A DNA stretch of 29,972 nt, taken from assembly GCA_035627835.1 (NCBI GenBank), contig DASPKX010000116.1, positions 1 through 29,972 on the forward strand. Reading direction: 5' to 3'. Source of the DNA: DASPKX01 sp035627835. GTDB taxonomy: Bacteria > Verrucomicrobiota > Verrucomicrobiia > Limisphaerales > SXQI01. Shown in pieces: positions 14,863 to 23,164 of the stretch (positions within the stretch are counted from its first letter, which is position 1; each line of letters starts with the position of its first letter). Position numbers and translations under genes: made by a program. The notes under the pieces are model-generated. The model was not told the DNA's origin. It searched no databases and saw only the letters and a program-made list of their open reading frames with translations.

Positions 14863-15942
14863 TTAACGCTGAACGCGCGCGTTGCCTTTCCAGATGCTCC
14901 AGACCTGGTCTTCGTCCGCAGGCTGGGCGTAGTCGGTGAGCATTGTGGTGGCGAGAGCGCCGGTCGCCCAGCCGAACTGGATCCATTTCTCTGGGGTCCA
15001 ACCTTTAAGGATGGCGTAGAGCATGCCGCCAACGAACCCGTCGCCGCCGCCAATGCGATCAAGCACCGTAATGTCGCGAGGCTCAACGACATGCCATTCA
15101 TCGCCTGAAGCCATGATCGCGCCCCAAAGGTGATGGTTGGAGCTAACCACTTCGCGAAGCGTCGTGGCGAATGTGCTGGCGTTGGGATAGGCCTGCTTCA
15201 CGCGACGGATCATTTCTTTGAAGCCTTCAATTTCGGACTTGAGGCCTTTGCCGCCGGCTTCAGGGCCATGCACGCCGAGGCAGAGCTGGAAGTCTTCCTC
15301 GTTGCCGACCAGCACGTCAGAGACGCTGGCAATTTCCGCGAAGATGGCGGAAAGCTCCTTCTCGCGGCCTTTCCAGAAGGTGGCACGGTAGTTCAGGTCA
15401 AAAGAGATACGGGTGCCGTGCTTTTTGGCGGCGCGAGCAAGTTCCAGGCAGAATTGGCCAGTCTCAGGAGAGAGCGCAGCGATGAGGCCAGACAAGTGAA
15501 CGATCTGAACGCCTTCCTTGCCGAAGATGCGATCCAGGTCGAAATCCTTCACATTCAGCGTGCGGCCAACTTCGCCAGCGCGATCGTTCCAGACGCGAGG
15601 GCCGCGTGAGCCGAAGCCGCTGTCCGCAATATTGAACTGATGGCGATAACCCCAGGGGCCACCCTGCGCTACTTCAGGCCCTTCATAGTCCATGTGGCGG
15701 CTGCGCAGGTTGTCTTTAATCATCTGCGCGATGGGGCTGCCTTTGACGAAAGTGGTGAGGACCTTGGTGGGGAGGCCGAGGTAAGCAGCGACGCTGGCGA
15801 CATTCGTTTCAGCGCTGGTGATCTGCATCATGAACGTGCCGCCAGAGTGGACCGGCTGGCCATTCGGCGGAGTGATGCGCACGCCCATGCTGGTTGGGAC
15901 GAGCAGCGCGTATTTGCAGTTCTTTTTCAGTTCAATCGTCAT
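14863..15942 (-). CDS. PfkB-family sugar kinase, probable 2-keto-3-deoxygluconate kinase
   Basis: This 359-residue ribokinase-like protein shows the substrate-side motif 'GGTFMMQITSAETNVASVAAYLG' in two parts near residues 34-57, 'SFDLNYRATFWKG' typical of 2-keto-3-deoxygluconate kinases, 'DVLVGNEEDF', and the catalytic anion-hole motif 'DRIGGGDGFVGGML' carrying the base Asp. KDG kinases phosphorylate 2-keto-3-deoxygluconate from uronic acid or pectin/alginate breakdown. The start at 15942 (MTIELKKN) is chosen over 15981 because the 13 extra residues are unlike the family. No KDPG aldolase or uronate isomerase is adjacent, so the substrate assignment rests on sequence style only; fructokinase or another PfkB sugar kinase is possible. 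It has its own terminator and a long upstream region. Confidence 0.78.
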   Translation of the reverse strand: MTIELKKNCKYALLVPTSMGVRITPPNGQPVHSGGTFMMQITSAETNVASVAAYLGLPTKVLTTFVKGSPIAQMIKDNLRSRHMDYEGPEVAQGGPWGYRHQFNIADSGFGSRGPRVWNDRAGEVGRTLNVKDFDLDRIFGKEGVQIVHLSGLIAALSPETGQFCLELARAAKKHGTRISFDLNYRATFWKGREKELSAIFAEIASVSDVLVGNEEDFQLCLGVHGPEAGGKGLKSEIEGFKEMIRRVKQAYPNASTFATTLREVVSSNHHLWGAIMASGDEWHVVEPRDITVLDRIGGGDGFVGGMLYAILKGWTPEKWIQFGWATGALATTMLTDYAQPADEDQVWSIWKGNARVQR

Positions 15943-16100
15943 GTTATGTTGGGCGTTCTTGATACATGGCCCTTCCGGCAAAACAAGACGGAACTCGCCT
16001 GAAAGCTTCCGTCAGGGCGCCGGTTGGATTGCTCAAGGCGCGCGTAACCTTGCCTTGTTCTCATCAGTGTCATCTCTGCAGACCTTCAAAAAAGTTTTGG

Positions 16101-16140
16101 ACTAGCCGGTTTTAGCCGGTATTAGCAGAGACTAGCCGCA
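16101..16140. repeat. Four imperfect 10-bp tandem units
   Basis: The units are ACTAGCCGGT, TTTAGCCGGT, ATTAGCAGAG and ACTAGCCGCA, exactly 10 bp apart. A weaker match in the same phase, AATATCCGGT, lies at 16151-16160. A period close to one helical turn puts equivalent bases on one DNA face, as in multi-site regulator binding. It lies about 160 bp upstream of the sugar-kinase start. Confidence 0.6.
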
Positions 16141-16250
16141 TATGACTGGGAATATCCGGTGAAAGGACAAACCCTAGCCGTGCGGCGTTATCCTTGCCAA
16201 AGTCACACCAACGGTGTCTGCGGGGGCACTTCAGCCCTAGTAAAGATCTG

Positions 16251-16267
16251 TGTAATATAAGATTACA
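16251..16267. promoter_or_regulatory. Short inverted repeat, possible operator or AT-rich promoter element
   Basis: TGTAAT-ATAAG-ATTACA is a perfect 6-bp inverted repeat with a 5-base spacer, about 100 bp before the start at 16367. It is the most AT-rich spot in this intergenic region and could overlap a promoter. The evidence is the symmetry alone. Confidence 0.3.
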
Positions 16268-16366
16268 ATGCCGTCAAGCTAAAGATGGGACCTCCACCAG
16301 CGGGGCCCTTGAGACGATCAATGAGCATTCCGTGACAAGGCGCGCTAACAAGCGTAACATTCTTCC

Positions 16367-16693
16367 ATGGCTCCCAAGAAGTTCAAAACCGCGCTAACTG
16401 TCGCGTTGGTGGCAGACTTCATTCAAATCGCCGTTTTCCCGCTGTTCGGTTGGGGGGCGATTGTCCCGCTGAACGCGGCTTACGATGTGATTCTTTGCCT
16501 GGCGCTCACCCGGCTGATAGGGTGGCATATAGCGTTCCTACCGTGCTTTCTGCTGGAACTCACTCCCATTGTGACGTTGGTCCCCTCGTGGACTTTGGCC
16601 GTCATCATAGCGGGCCGAAGCCTTCGGGCTCCGGTAGCAGGAAATGACGTTGAGCCGACCTTGGCTACCCGCGGCCCTGTCATTGACGTCTAA
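16367..16693 (+). CDS. Small membrane protein of unknown function
   Basis: I do not recognise the family. The 108-residue product starts MAPKKFKTALTVALVADFIQIAVF and has three likely transmembrane segments, about residues 8-27, 29-50 and 55-84, separated by very short loops. A polar tail of about 20 residues follows. The positive N-terminus (Lys4, Lys5, Lys7) suggests that it faces the cytoplasm. The coding potential is supported by the coherent hydrophobic pattern and an ATG at the right place; no alternative frame here makes a sensible protein. It stands alone between the gene-free region and the prepilin-like gene. Confidence 0.65.
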   Translation: MAPKKFKTALTVALVADFIQIAVFPLFGWGAIVPLNAAYDVILCLALTRLIGWHIAFLPCFLLELTPIVTLVPSWTLAVIIAGRSLRAPVAGNDVEPTLATRGPVIDV

Positions 16694-16804
16694 AGGATAG
16701 CGGTTTTTTGGGTGTGCTCTCCAACACACAGGAGTCGTCGGGTGAGATCTCGTTGTGCTCAGAGGCGTGAGCTGCTACAAACGCCCAAACCCGTCCCTAG
16801 CTGC

Positions 16805-17659
16805 ATGAAGACACGCGCTGCTTTCACACCCCAGCACCACTCCAGTGGTTTCACCCTGATCGAACTCCTGGTCGTCATCGCCATCATCGCGATCCTGGCT
16901 GGCATGCTCTTGCCCAGCCTGGCCAAGGCCAAAGAAAAAGCCCACGGGATCAAGTGCATGAACAACCTGAAGCAGCTTCAACTGGCCTGGCACTTTTACC
17001 CAGATGACAATCAGGATCGGATCACGACGAGCGGATATGTGAATCCCGTGGAGCCTACGGCTTGGGTGGCCGGTTGGTTGGATTTTAACGGGGCCAATCG
17101 GGACAACACCAACATTATGATGTTGAAAGATCCGAAGTTGTCGAAGTTCGCCGCATATTTGCAGTCGCCCGAAATCTATAAATGCCCAGCGGATCGGAGC
17201 ACGGTAAAGATCGGCGGGCGGGCGCATGACCGAGTGAGGAGCATGGGGATGAACCAGGCTTTGGGCGGTCCGGGCGGGTGGCTGATGCCGACGACTTACA
17301 ATGAAGGGCAGAAGAAATACCGCACCTACTTCAAGACGGCTGACATTATTGATCCATCCCCTTCAAAGTTATATGTGCTGCTGGATGAGCATCCTGATGG
17401 CATCAACGCGGGCGGGTTCGCGAACATGATGGTTGAATCGCCAGGGGCCGCGCGCATCATCGACTTCCCAGCGAGTTATCACAACGGGGCTGCAGGTATT
17501 TCGTTTGCGGACGGGCATGCTGAAATACGGAAGTGGGTGGATGGGCGAACGAAGCCGAAGCCGAAGTATAACAGTGACCTTCAATTGAACGTCGCGTCTC
17601 CAAACAACCAAGACATGATGTGGTTGGCGGAACGGACTTCGGCTTTGCGGGCGCCTTAG
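16805..17659 (+). CDS. Prepilin-type N-terminal methylation protein with H-x9-DG C-terminal motif
   Basis: The 284-residue protein has a class III signal: after Gly15 comes 'FTLIELLVVIAIIAILAGML', with the conserved Glu at +5, so prepilin peptidase should cleave there and methylate Phe. The C-terminal half contains 'HNGAAGISFADG', an H-x9-DG motif characteristic of the large prepilin-like families expanded in Planctomycetes and Verrucomicrobia. The middle carries 'YKCPADRS', also typical. These proteins are exported and may form pseudopilus-like structures, but their role is not established. The start at 16805 is preferred over 16712 because the 31 extra residues are not signal-like. It is 6 kb from the pseudopilin cluster and on the other strand, so it is probably an independent unit. 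Confidence 0.92.
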   Translation: MKTRAAFTPQHHSSGFTLIELLVVIAIIAILAGMLLPSLAKAKEKAHGIKCMNNLKQLQLAWHFYPDDNQDRITTSGYVNPVEPTAWVAGWLDFNGANRDNTNIMMLKDPKLSKFAAYLQSPEIYKCPADRSTVKIGGRAHDRVRSMGMNQALGGPGGWLMPTTYNEGQKKYRTYFKTADIIDPSPSKLYVLLDEHPDGINAGGFANMMVESPGAARIIDFPASYHNGAAGISFADGHAEIRKWVDGRTKPKPKYNSDLQLNVASPNNQDMMWLAERTSALRAP

Positions 17660-17758
17660 ACCGAGGCATCAGTGTGATTTCTGGCATGGTTAATCAATCC
17701 TGTTGACGTCCGCGTCCTTGGGCGCTGTTCTTCCGGTAAGCCGCAACGCTGGCTTGCC

Positions 17759-19594
17759 ATGAATCGATTCTGCTTTCTCCTGTTTTTGGCCCTGGTATCC
17801 GCCTCGTCCCTCACCAATGGGCAGGTGGTTCCGTTGGGGCTTGGCAACATCGCTCTAGATCGGGGGACGGAATTCAAAGGACAGCTCGAAGGGCCCAACG
17901 GGGCGGAAATCTACGTTGAGAGCAGCGAAGACTTACGGATCTGGAACCCATTAACATTCGAGATTCTGCATTCAGGCGCTAGTTCCTTCGTGGACACCAT
18001 CGGCGCCCAAGACAAAAGAAGATTCTACCGCTTGGCGAGGACAGAAAGCGCGTTGTTTGGAGCGGTTGACTTTCATGGTGGCCCCGCGCCGGAGTTGGTT
18101 GCCACGGAGTATCGGACACAGGATGGAAAGTTGATAACTACGGAGGATGCACTCTCGGGGTGGGTGCAACTGGTCGTGGATCCGCTTGGCGCTGCCACGA
18201 ACGTGCAAGATGCGGTAGCGATTCAGCAGGGACGCATCTTAAGCAAAGCCCCCAGGCTGGGTTTGTACCTGGTGGAAGTTCCGCCAGGGAGCGTCGCGGC
18301 CTTCATTGATAGCATGCGCGTGAACTGGTGGGTCGAAGCAGCGTTTCCCGCAACGCTTCCGACTCTTGGAGCGAAGGGCGGATACTCGTTGGTGATGGAT
18401 TGGAACAGCGAGGAGGGCAGCTACTGCGGAAGGAATCACATGTTCGAAGTAAAACGCCTCGCCGAAGAGCAGGATGGGCGAGTGGTAACGCAAGATGTGG
18501 AAAAACTCGCAGCAGATGCGACGAAATTAGCCCTGCAGGTCATCGCCAATCTTCACCACGCCGCGATAAATGACATGCAAATGGTGATAAACCTCTCGCT
18601 GCAATCGACGACCTCCGGAACTCATGAAATCGAGAAGGGGACATTTTGCGCAACTAGCATTTGCCACAGCGTCAGGGAAGCGCAACTGAACTTCCTAACG
18701 ATCTTCTTCAAAGCCATGGAGGAGGCGGTGCGTTCGGACCCAAAAGTGGGGAACGCTGGCCTGATTACGATTATTGCCGGCAACGCCGGAGTCGATCTGG
18801 ATGGCGAAGTTGATGCGCTGAAGCGGAAATACCCCTTGGGATTTGAGCGGATTCAAATCGTTGGGGGCAGCACCACCAATCAGGCCGTCGATAAATCTCT
18901 AAATCACTTAGCTGTTAACAAGGGTGGCGAAATGGTTTATGCGCCGGCTAAGGAAGTCGGGCTCGGCAGGTGCAGCGGCACCTCATTCGCAGCCCCCAAA
19001 ATCGCGGGCGCGTTGGATCGCCTCTGGAGCAGCAACCGAGTTGCAACATCCGCACAGGCATTAAAAGCTTTTCGGCAGGCGGTTGTTGAATCCAATCCGG
19101 AGGGTGTTCTTCCGGTGGACGAAAACGGAAAGATCCCCGAGGCGTTTTTTGCGCGAGCGGCAGAACTGCTCCGCGGTGGATGCACCACTCCTTTAGCCGG
19201 GAAATGGAAGGGGACGTATAGTGTGCAGATACACCAAACAGGCTGTCCGGACGTTCCGATGGTCATTCAGACTGGGGAAATTGAAACCAGTCTCACCGCG
19301 AATAAGGCGTGTGACCAGGTTCGGGATTTTGGGGGGAAGATCACGGGCGTTGTCCTGGAGAGCGACTGCGCCGCAACGGCCTCCTATTCTGACGCGACCA
19401 TCACGTTCGATGATCTCCGTGAAGGAGGCGCGGGAATATCGGGAAGTGTTTGGATTTCGTTTCCGTTATTTCCGAATTTCCCGTTGCGCGACAAAATCAC
19501 GCTGGTGGGTGATTTGGAGAACGGCGTCATTCGGGGTGATGCGTTCGTGTCGCACGGTGACACCGGGACGTTTGTGCTCAGAAGGGTGGAGTAA
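17759..19594 (+). CDS. Secreted divergent subtilisin-like (S8) protein
   Basis: The 611-residue protein starts with a clear Sec signal peptide (about 1-21, ending 'SSLTNGQ'). Residues about 43-93 contain an 'IYVESSEDLRIWNPL' segment and end 'KRRFYRLAR', a module frequent in secreted Verrucomicrobia proteins, though usually C-terminal. A subtilase-like core follows: 'GTSFAAPKIAGALDRLW' holds the probable nucleophile Ser409, and 'ITIIAGNAG' holds Asn342, the oxyanion-hole residue. No canonical 'DTG' or 'HGTHVAG' motif is present; His227 in 'GRNHMFEV' is a weak candidate for the catalytic His. A beta-rich C-terminal domain (about 480-611, several Cys) is of unknown function. It may be an active divergent protease or a degenerate one. 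Confidence 0.75.
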   Translation: MNRFCFLLFLALVSASSLTNGQVVPLGLGNIALDRGTEFKGQLEGPNGAEIYVESSEDLRIWNPLTFEILHSGASSFVDTIGAQDKRRFYRLARTESALFGAVDFHGGPAPELVATEYRTQDGKLITTEDALSGWVQLVVDPLGAATNVQDAVAIQQGRILSKAPRLGLYLVEVPPGSVAAFIDSMRVNWWVEAAFPATLPTLGAKGGYSLVMDWNSEEGSYCGRNHMFEVKRLAEEQDGRVVTQDVEKLAADATKLALQVIANLHHAAINDMQMVINLSLQSTTSGTHEIEKGTFCATSICHSVREAQLNFLTIFFKAMEEAVRSDPKVGNAGLITIIAGNAGVDLDGEVDALKRKYPLGFERIQIVGGSTTNQAVDKSLNHLAVNKGGEMVYAPAKEVGLGRCSGTSFAAPKIAGALDRLWSSNRVATSAQALKAFRQAVVESNPEGVLPVDENGKIPEAFFARAAELLRGGCTTPLAGKWKGTYSVQIHQTGCPDVPMVIQTGEIETSLTANKACDQVRDFGGKITGVVLESDCAATASYSDATITFDDLREGGAGISGSVWISFPLFPNFPLRDKITLVGDLENGVIRGDAFVSHGDTGTFVLRRVE

Positions 19595-19651
19595 CCCACG
19601 CAAGCCAAGACCATCCGCGCCAGGTTCCTGAAACTGCGGGAACAGTCCGGC

Positions 19652-20791
19652 CTATTCGACCGCGAATTTCAGGCGCACGATTTCGTTGCGGCGGTGGCGT
19701 TCGCCTTGAGAGGTGTCCACGTCGAAGAGTTCACCGATATTGTTGCCGGCGAGGTCTTCAATTAATGAGGGAACTTCCAGAGTGTAGGAACCGCTTTGCC
19801 ACGGTGCGTCAGGCTCAAAGCGCAATTGTGTTTCGCGATGCGCCAGGGTTGTCTTTCCAGGGATAACGGCGCCACTTTGACCGCGAACGTTGATGGTGCG
19901 TGTGGCTATGGCGTGATCGAGCGGTTCGTCGAACGTGGTGAGCAGCGCAGCTTTGCTTTTGGCGGGCGGCGGCTCGACTTTCCAAGCTGCTGGGTCTGGT
20001 GACTTTCTGTCCGCGGTGGTTACGGTGAACTGTTTCTGGAATCCTTTGGCGAGCGGCGCTCCATTCGCGTCCTTCCAAGTGGTTGCAACTTCGAGTGTGT
20101 AAGACCGGCCGGGCTTGAACGAGCCGCCGATTTCTTCCAGCGGCTTCACTCCTCGTTTGATCCGACCGGGGTCCAGAAACAGCGTGAGGCGGGTTAAATC
20201 TCGGTTCCAGAGTTCCTGGTCAATTTCGAGGAACGGAAGTTCAACCAAGGCGCCTGAATCGTCTTTGAGCAGAATATGGTCATAGATCCCGCCGCGACTC
20301 ATGGGCGCGCTGAAGTGAATATAGAATTTCAGGATGTTCTCCGGGATCTCCGGTGAAGTGGGATAAACAGCCGAGACTTCGGTTGTGGGCTCGATTGCGG
20401 GTGTGTTGAGAGTAAAGGTCGAGGTGAGCAGTTTCCCTGTCACCCCGGGGAGCCGATCGGGGCGAAAGGTGGCACGATACTTCACGCCTGGCTCTAGCGG
20501 GAAGGCTGGGGTGAACTGAAGGGAAGCGCCGTCAATTTTATAACTCCCGACCATGCAGGGAGCTGTTGGATCGATGAGAATATCGGCGCTCTCGGTTTGG
20601 ACGGAAAAGATGCTCTGCCACTCCTTGTGTGTGAGCGTGCGCGCGGCCAGCGAAGCTCGCGCGGGCTCCGGCAATGCGCGGACTTCCACCAATTTTGAAG
20701 TCCAGGAAATCGCTGGTTCCTGAGCGGTTGTGGCCGTCACGCAGCACACAACCGCCAGCAGAAACCAAACCGCACCACGAACAGTGATCAA
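19652..20791 (-). CDS. Exported protein with Ig-like (Big_5/SbsA-type) domains
   Basis: The frame extends to 20890, but no ATG fits. The natural start is a TTG at 20791 whose last two bases overlap the TGA of the upstream gene (TTGA), and it is followed by a good signal peptide ('LITVRGAVWFLLAVVCCVT', then '...TTAQEP'). This gives 379 residues. At least two Ig-like domains are visible: 'IPENILKFYIHFSAPMSRG', typical of Big_5 domains, and 'SKAALLTTFDEPLDHAIATR', with strand-rich 'SYTLEV' repeats between. Such domains occur in surface or periplasmic scaffolds. The tight overlap indicates that it is made with the beta-propeller-like partner. Specific function unknown. Confidence 0.8.
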   Translation of the reverse strand: MITVRGAVWFLLAVVCCVTATTAQEPAISWTSKLVEVRALPEPARASLAARTLTHKEWQSIFSVQTESADILIDPTAPCMVGSYKIDGASLQFTPAFPLEPGVKYRATFRPDRLPGVTGKLLTSTFTLNTPAIEPTTEVSAVYPTSPEIPENILKFYIHFSAPMSRGGIYDHILLKDDSGALVELPFLEIDQELWNRDLTRLTLFLDPGRIKRGVKPLEEIGGSFKPGRSYTLEVATTWKDANGAPLAKGFQKQFTVTTADRKSPDPAAWKVEPPPAKSKAALLTTFDEPLDHAIATRTINVRGQSGAVIPGKTTLAHRETQLRFEPDAPWQSGSYTLEVPSLIEDLAGNNIGELFDVDTSQGERHRRNEIVRLKFAVE

Positions 20792-21894
20792 GGCAATTGG
20801 ATAGCTTCGAGGGTGTGGCCTGCGTCGGTTTTGCGCAGGACGAGGGCGTTGCTGTTGTCGAGCTTGTCGAGTTGCTCGATCCCGGTCCAACCCTTCACCG
20901 TCTCATATTCGACACCTTTGCGCTCTTCGCGGACAGGCTCAGTGATCGCCTCAGCGTCCTGCAGTTTGGCGGTCGCAATCTTCATCACGCCGCGGGAGCT
21001 GTTCGCCATGAGCAGGTAATCCTGGCCGTCCTTATTGTAAACGATCATGTCGAGGGGACGGTTGCGGTTTCCGAGTTCGGCGACCGTCTTGCCCTTAACT
21101 TTGGCTTTTGGCTGAATTGAATTCAGCGGGATTTGCACCAACGGTGTGCAGGTGTAAGCGGCGAGGAGTTGCGTTTCATCACCGACCTTCATTGGAACGA
21201 AGGTCCGGATCGGCGCGCCTGTCTCGAACTTGCCGTGAGCGCCATGGAAAATTTCGACGCTAGTCGGCTCAACCGAGCTATTGAATGGGAATGGGATCGC
21301 GCGGAACGAGGAGGCAAATTCCTCGTTCGACAAACCAGCCACGAGGACGCGGTCACGGTCGAACGCGATATCAGTGATGGACTCAAGGCGTGGGTTGCCA
21401 CGACGGCTGCCAGGCTCCGGCTCGCGATCGATAGGGGGCGCGGGAAGCTCGGCTCGGGAGAAATTCACCTGATCCAAGGGGATCAGATCCATTTCACTCT
21501 TGGCGTTCACTCGCACTATCGCCGGCATTGCGCCTGGTCCGCGACCGCGAGAGACAGCGATGTAGGGGTTGCGCGAAACCGGGTTCACAGCAACGTCGTT
21601 GATGATGATCTGGTCAGCGCTCGTGCCGAGCAGCGAAGCGAGTTTCTGTTGAACATTTTCTACTTTGATCGTGCTGGCAGAACCCGCTTTTTTGTCGCCG
21701 GTGTCGATTGCCACAATGGCTGCGGCTTTGCTGTCGGCCGCGAATAGAATCCCCTCAGGGCCAAAGGCGAGTTGGGTGATGGATTGGATCTTTGGATCGC
21801 CTTTTTTGAAGCCTTCGGTCCAGTTGGCGGCGTGTGTGGTTGCGCAAAAAGCGCTGGCAAGCATGAGCGCAGTGGCTTGTTCAAGTGGTTTCAT
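20788..21894 (-). CDS. Exported probable beta-propeller protein of unknown function
   Basis: The 368-residue product starts at the ATG at 21894 (MKPLEQATALMLASAFCAT) with a signal peptide cleaved near '...THAANW'. Upstream in-frame codons to 22086 would add 64 non-signal residues and are rejected. The mature part has repeated patterns such as 'ITQLAFGPEGILFAADS', 'SITDIAFDRDRVLVAGLS' and 'RPLDMIVYNKDGQDYLLMANS', which resemble blades of a propeller built from strand pairs ending in aromatic or acidic residues. No catalytic motif stands out. The downstream Ig-like gene overlaps its stop codon, so the pair is likely a functional unit in the periplasm or at the cell surface. Confidence 0.75.
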   Translation of the reverse strand: MKPLEQATALMLASAFCATTHAANWTEGFKKGDPKIQSITQLAFGPEGILFAADSKAAAIVAIDTGDKKAGSASTIKVENVQQKLASLLGTSADQIIINDVAVNPVSRNPYIAVSRGRGPGAMPAIVRVNAKSEMDLIPLDQVNFSRAELPAPPIDREPEPGSRRGNPRLESITDIAFDRDRVLVAGLSNEEFASSFRAIPFPFNSSVEPTSVEIFHGAHGKFETGAPIRTFVPMKVGDETQLLAAYTCTPLVQIPLNSIQPKAKVKGKTVAELGNRNRPLDMIVYNKDGQDYLLMANSSRGVMKIATAKLQDAEAITEPVREERKGVEYETVKGWTGIEQLDKLDNSNALVLRKTDAGHTLEAIQLP

Positions 21895-22062
21895 AATGTG
21901 CAGTGCGGAGGGGCTTTGGTTTTTTCTTAAGACGCTGGATAGCTTCGCCCGGTTACACGTGCAAGCCCGCAGTTGGGCGCAAAAGAAGTTGTTGCGCGCG
22001 CGATGGTTCGGAACAAGCTTGGCCGCACACGCGCTGGGATTCCAGGCGTGAAGGTCGCAGAA

Positions 22063-23145
22063 ATGAGCAAGAGATCGCCAGAGCACGAAGTTCCGTTATC
22101 CAAGTTTTTGCTGATCCTCGGGATTGTCCTGGGAGGGGTGGGGATTGGAACCTATTTCACGCTATTCTTCGACGGACCGCGCCCAAGGAATAAAAGAACT
22201 GCGCTCGGGCATGTTGTGCCGACGGCGCCGAGGACAGAGGGCGTGGAGGGGATGGTTTGGCTGCCGGGCGGCGCGTTCAGCATGGGATCAGAAGATGGAC
22301 GCGCGGATGAGAAGCCCGTGCATGTGGTTACGGTGCATGGGTTTTGGATGGATAAGACCGAGGTGACGAACGAGGAGTTCGCCCGCTTCGTTAAGGAGAC
22401 CGGTTATGTTACTGTGGCGGAGCGTGTGCCTGAAGCGAAGGATCTACCGGACGTTCCGCCCGACGGGCTGAAGGCGGGATCAGTGGTGTTCCGGCCGCCA
22501 CCGGGCGAAGTCCCTCTGGATAACCATTACGCCTGGTGGGAATACGTCCCTGGAGCAAATTGGCGGCAGCCAGAAGGGCCTGGCTCAACCATTGAAGGCA
22601 AGGACAAGCATCCAGTGATCCATGTGTGCTGGGAGGATGCGCAAGCGTATGCGAAGTGGGCTGGGAAGCGGTTGCCGACGGAGGCGGAATGGGAATACGC
22701 CGCTCGCGGGCGCCTTGAGCGACAGCCTTATGTGTGGGGCAATGAATTAACCCCAGAAAACAAATGGCGGGCGAACATTTGGCAGGGGCGGTTTCCAAAT
22801 GAGAATTTAGCAACGGACGGATTCAAAGGCACGGCGCCCGTTGCGTCGTACATGCCGAACGGTTATGGCCTTTATGATATGGCCGGGAATGTTTGGGAGT
22901 GGTGCGCGGATTGGTATCATCCTGAGTATTACGCGCAGAGCCCGCGCGAGAATCCCAAAGGGCCTGGCGCGAGTTTCGATCCTGATGAGCCGGGCATGGC
23001 CAAGCGGGTTATTCGCGGGGGGTCGTATTTGTGCAGCGATCTTTACTGCACTGGTTACCGTCCGAGCGCGCGCATGAAGTCGGCGCCAGACACAGGGTTA
23101 TCACACACGGGTTTTCGGTGCGTGAAGGATGCAGCGGCGCAGTAG
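22063..23145 (+). CDS. Membrane-anchored formylglycine-generating enzyme (SUMF1/FGE family)
   Basis: FGE oxidises the active-site Cys of type I sulfatases to formylglycine. The 360-residue protein has an N-terminal transmembrane helix (about residues 13-31) and then the full FGE fold: 'MVWLPGGAFSMGSEDGRADE', 'FWMDKTEVTNEEFARFV', 'HPVIHVCWEDAQAYAKWAGKRLPTEAEWEYAARG' in parts, 'YGLYDMAGNVWEWCADWY', and 'VIRGGSYLCSDLYC'. The Cys pair in that last motif, Cys324 and Cys329 with four residues between, matches the catalytic Cys336/Cys341 pair of human FGE. This separates it from the many FGE-fold relatives such as EgtB and PvdO that lack it. The start at 22063 is chosen over 21973 because it directly precedes the anchor. 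No sulfatase gene lies within the window. Confidence 0.9.
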   Translation: MSKRSPEHEVPLSKFLLILGIVLGGVGIGTYFTLFFDGPRPRNKRTALGHVVPTAPRTEGVEGMVWLPGGAFSMGSEDGRADEKPVHVVTVHGFWMDKTEVTNEEFARFVKETGYVTVAERVPEAKDLPDVPPDGLKAGSVVFRPPPGEVPLDNHYAWWEYVPGANWRQPEGPGSTIEGKDKHPVIHVCWEDAQAYAKWAGKRLPTEAEWEYAARGRLERQPYVWGNELTPENKWRANIWQGRFPNENLATDGFKGTAPVASYMPNGYGLYDMAGNVWEWCADWYHPEYYAQSPRENPKGPGASFDPDEPGMAKRVIRGGSYLCSDLYCTGYRPSARMKSAPDTGLSHTGFRCVKDAAAQ

Positions 23146-23164
23146 GAGCGGACGCCTCACGCCC

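Larger units (their letters stand above)
15943..16366. other. 424-bp gene-free region between divergent genes
   Basis: It separates the sugar kinase (minus) from the small membrane protein (plus) and should contain both promoters. I see a phased decamer repeat (16101-16140), a short inverted repeat (16251-16267), and small hairpin-capable stretches, but no tRNA, known riboswitch or convincing open frame. The region is less GC-rich than its neighbours around 16080-16270. Confidence 0.6.

Noticed and set aside
16000..17760. Genomic island or mobile element around the gene-free region and prepilin-like gene
   Set aside because: No transposase, integrase, tRNA end or flanking repeat was found; base composition shifts only slightly in the intergenic part.
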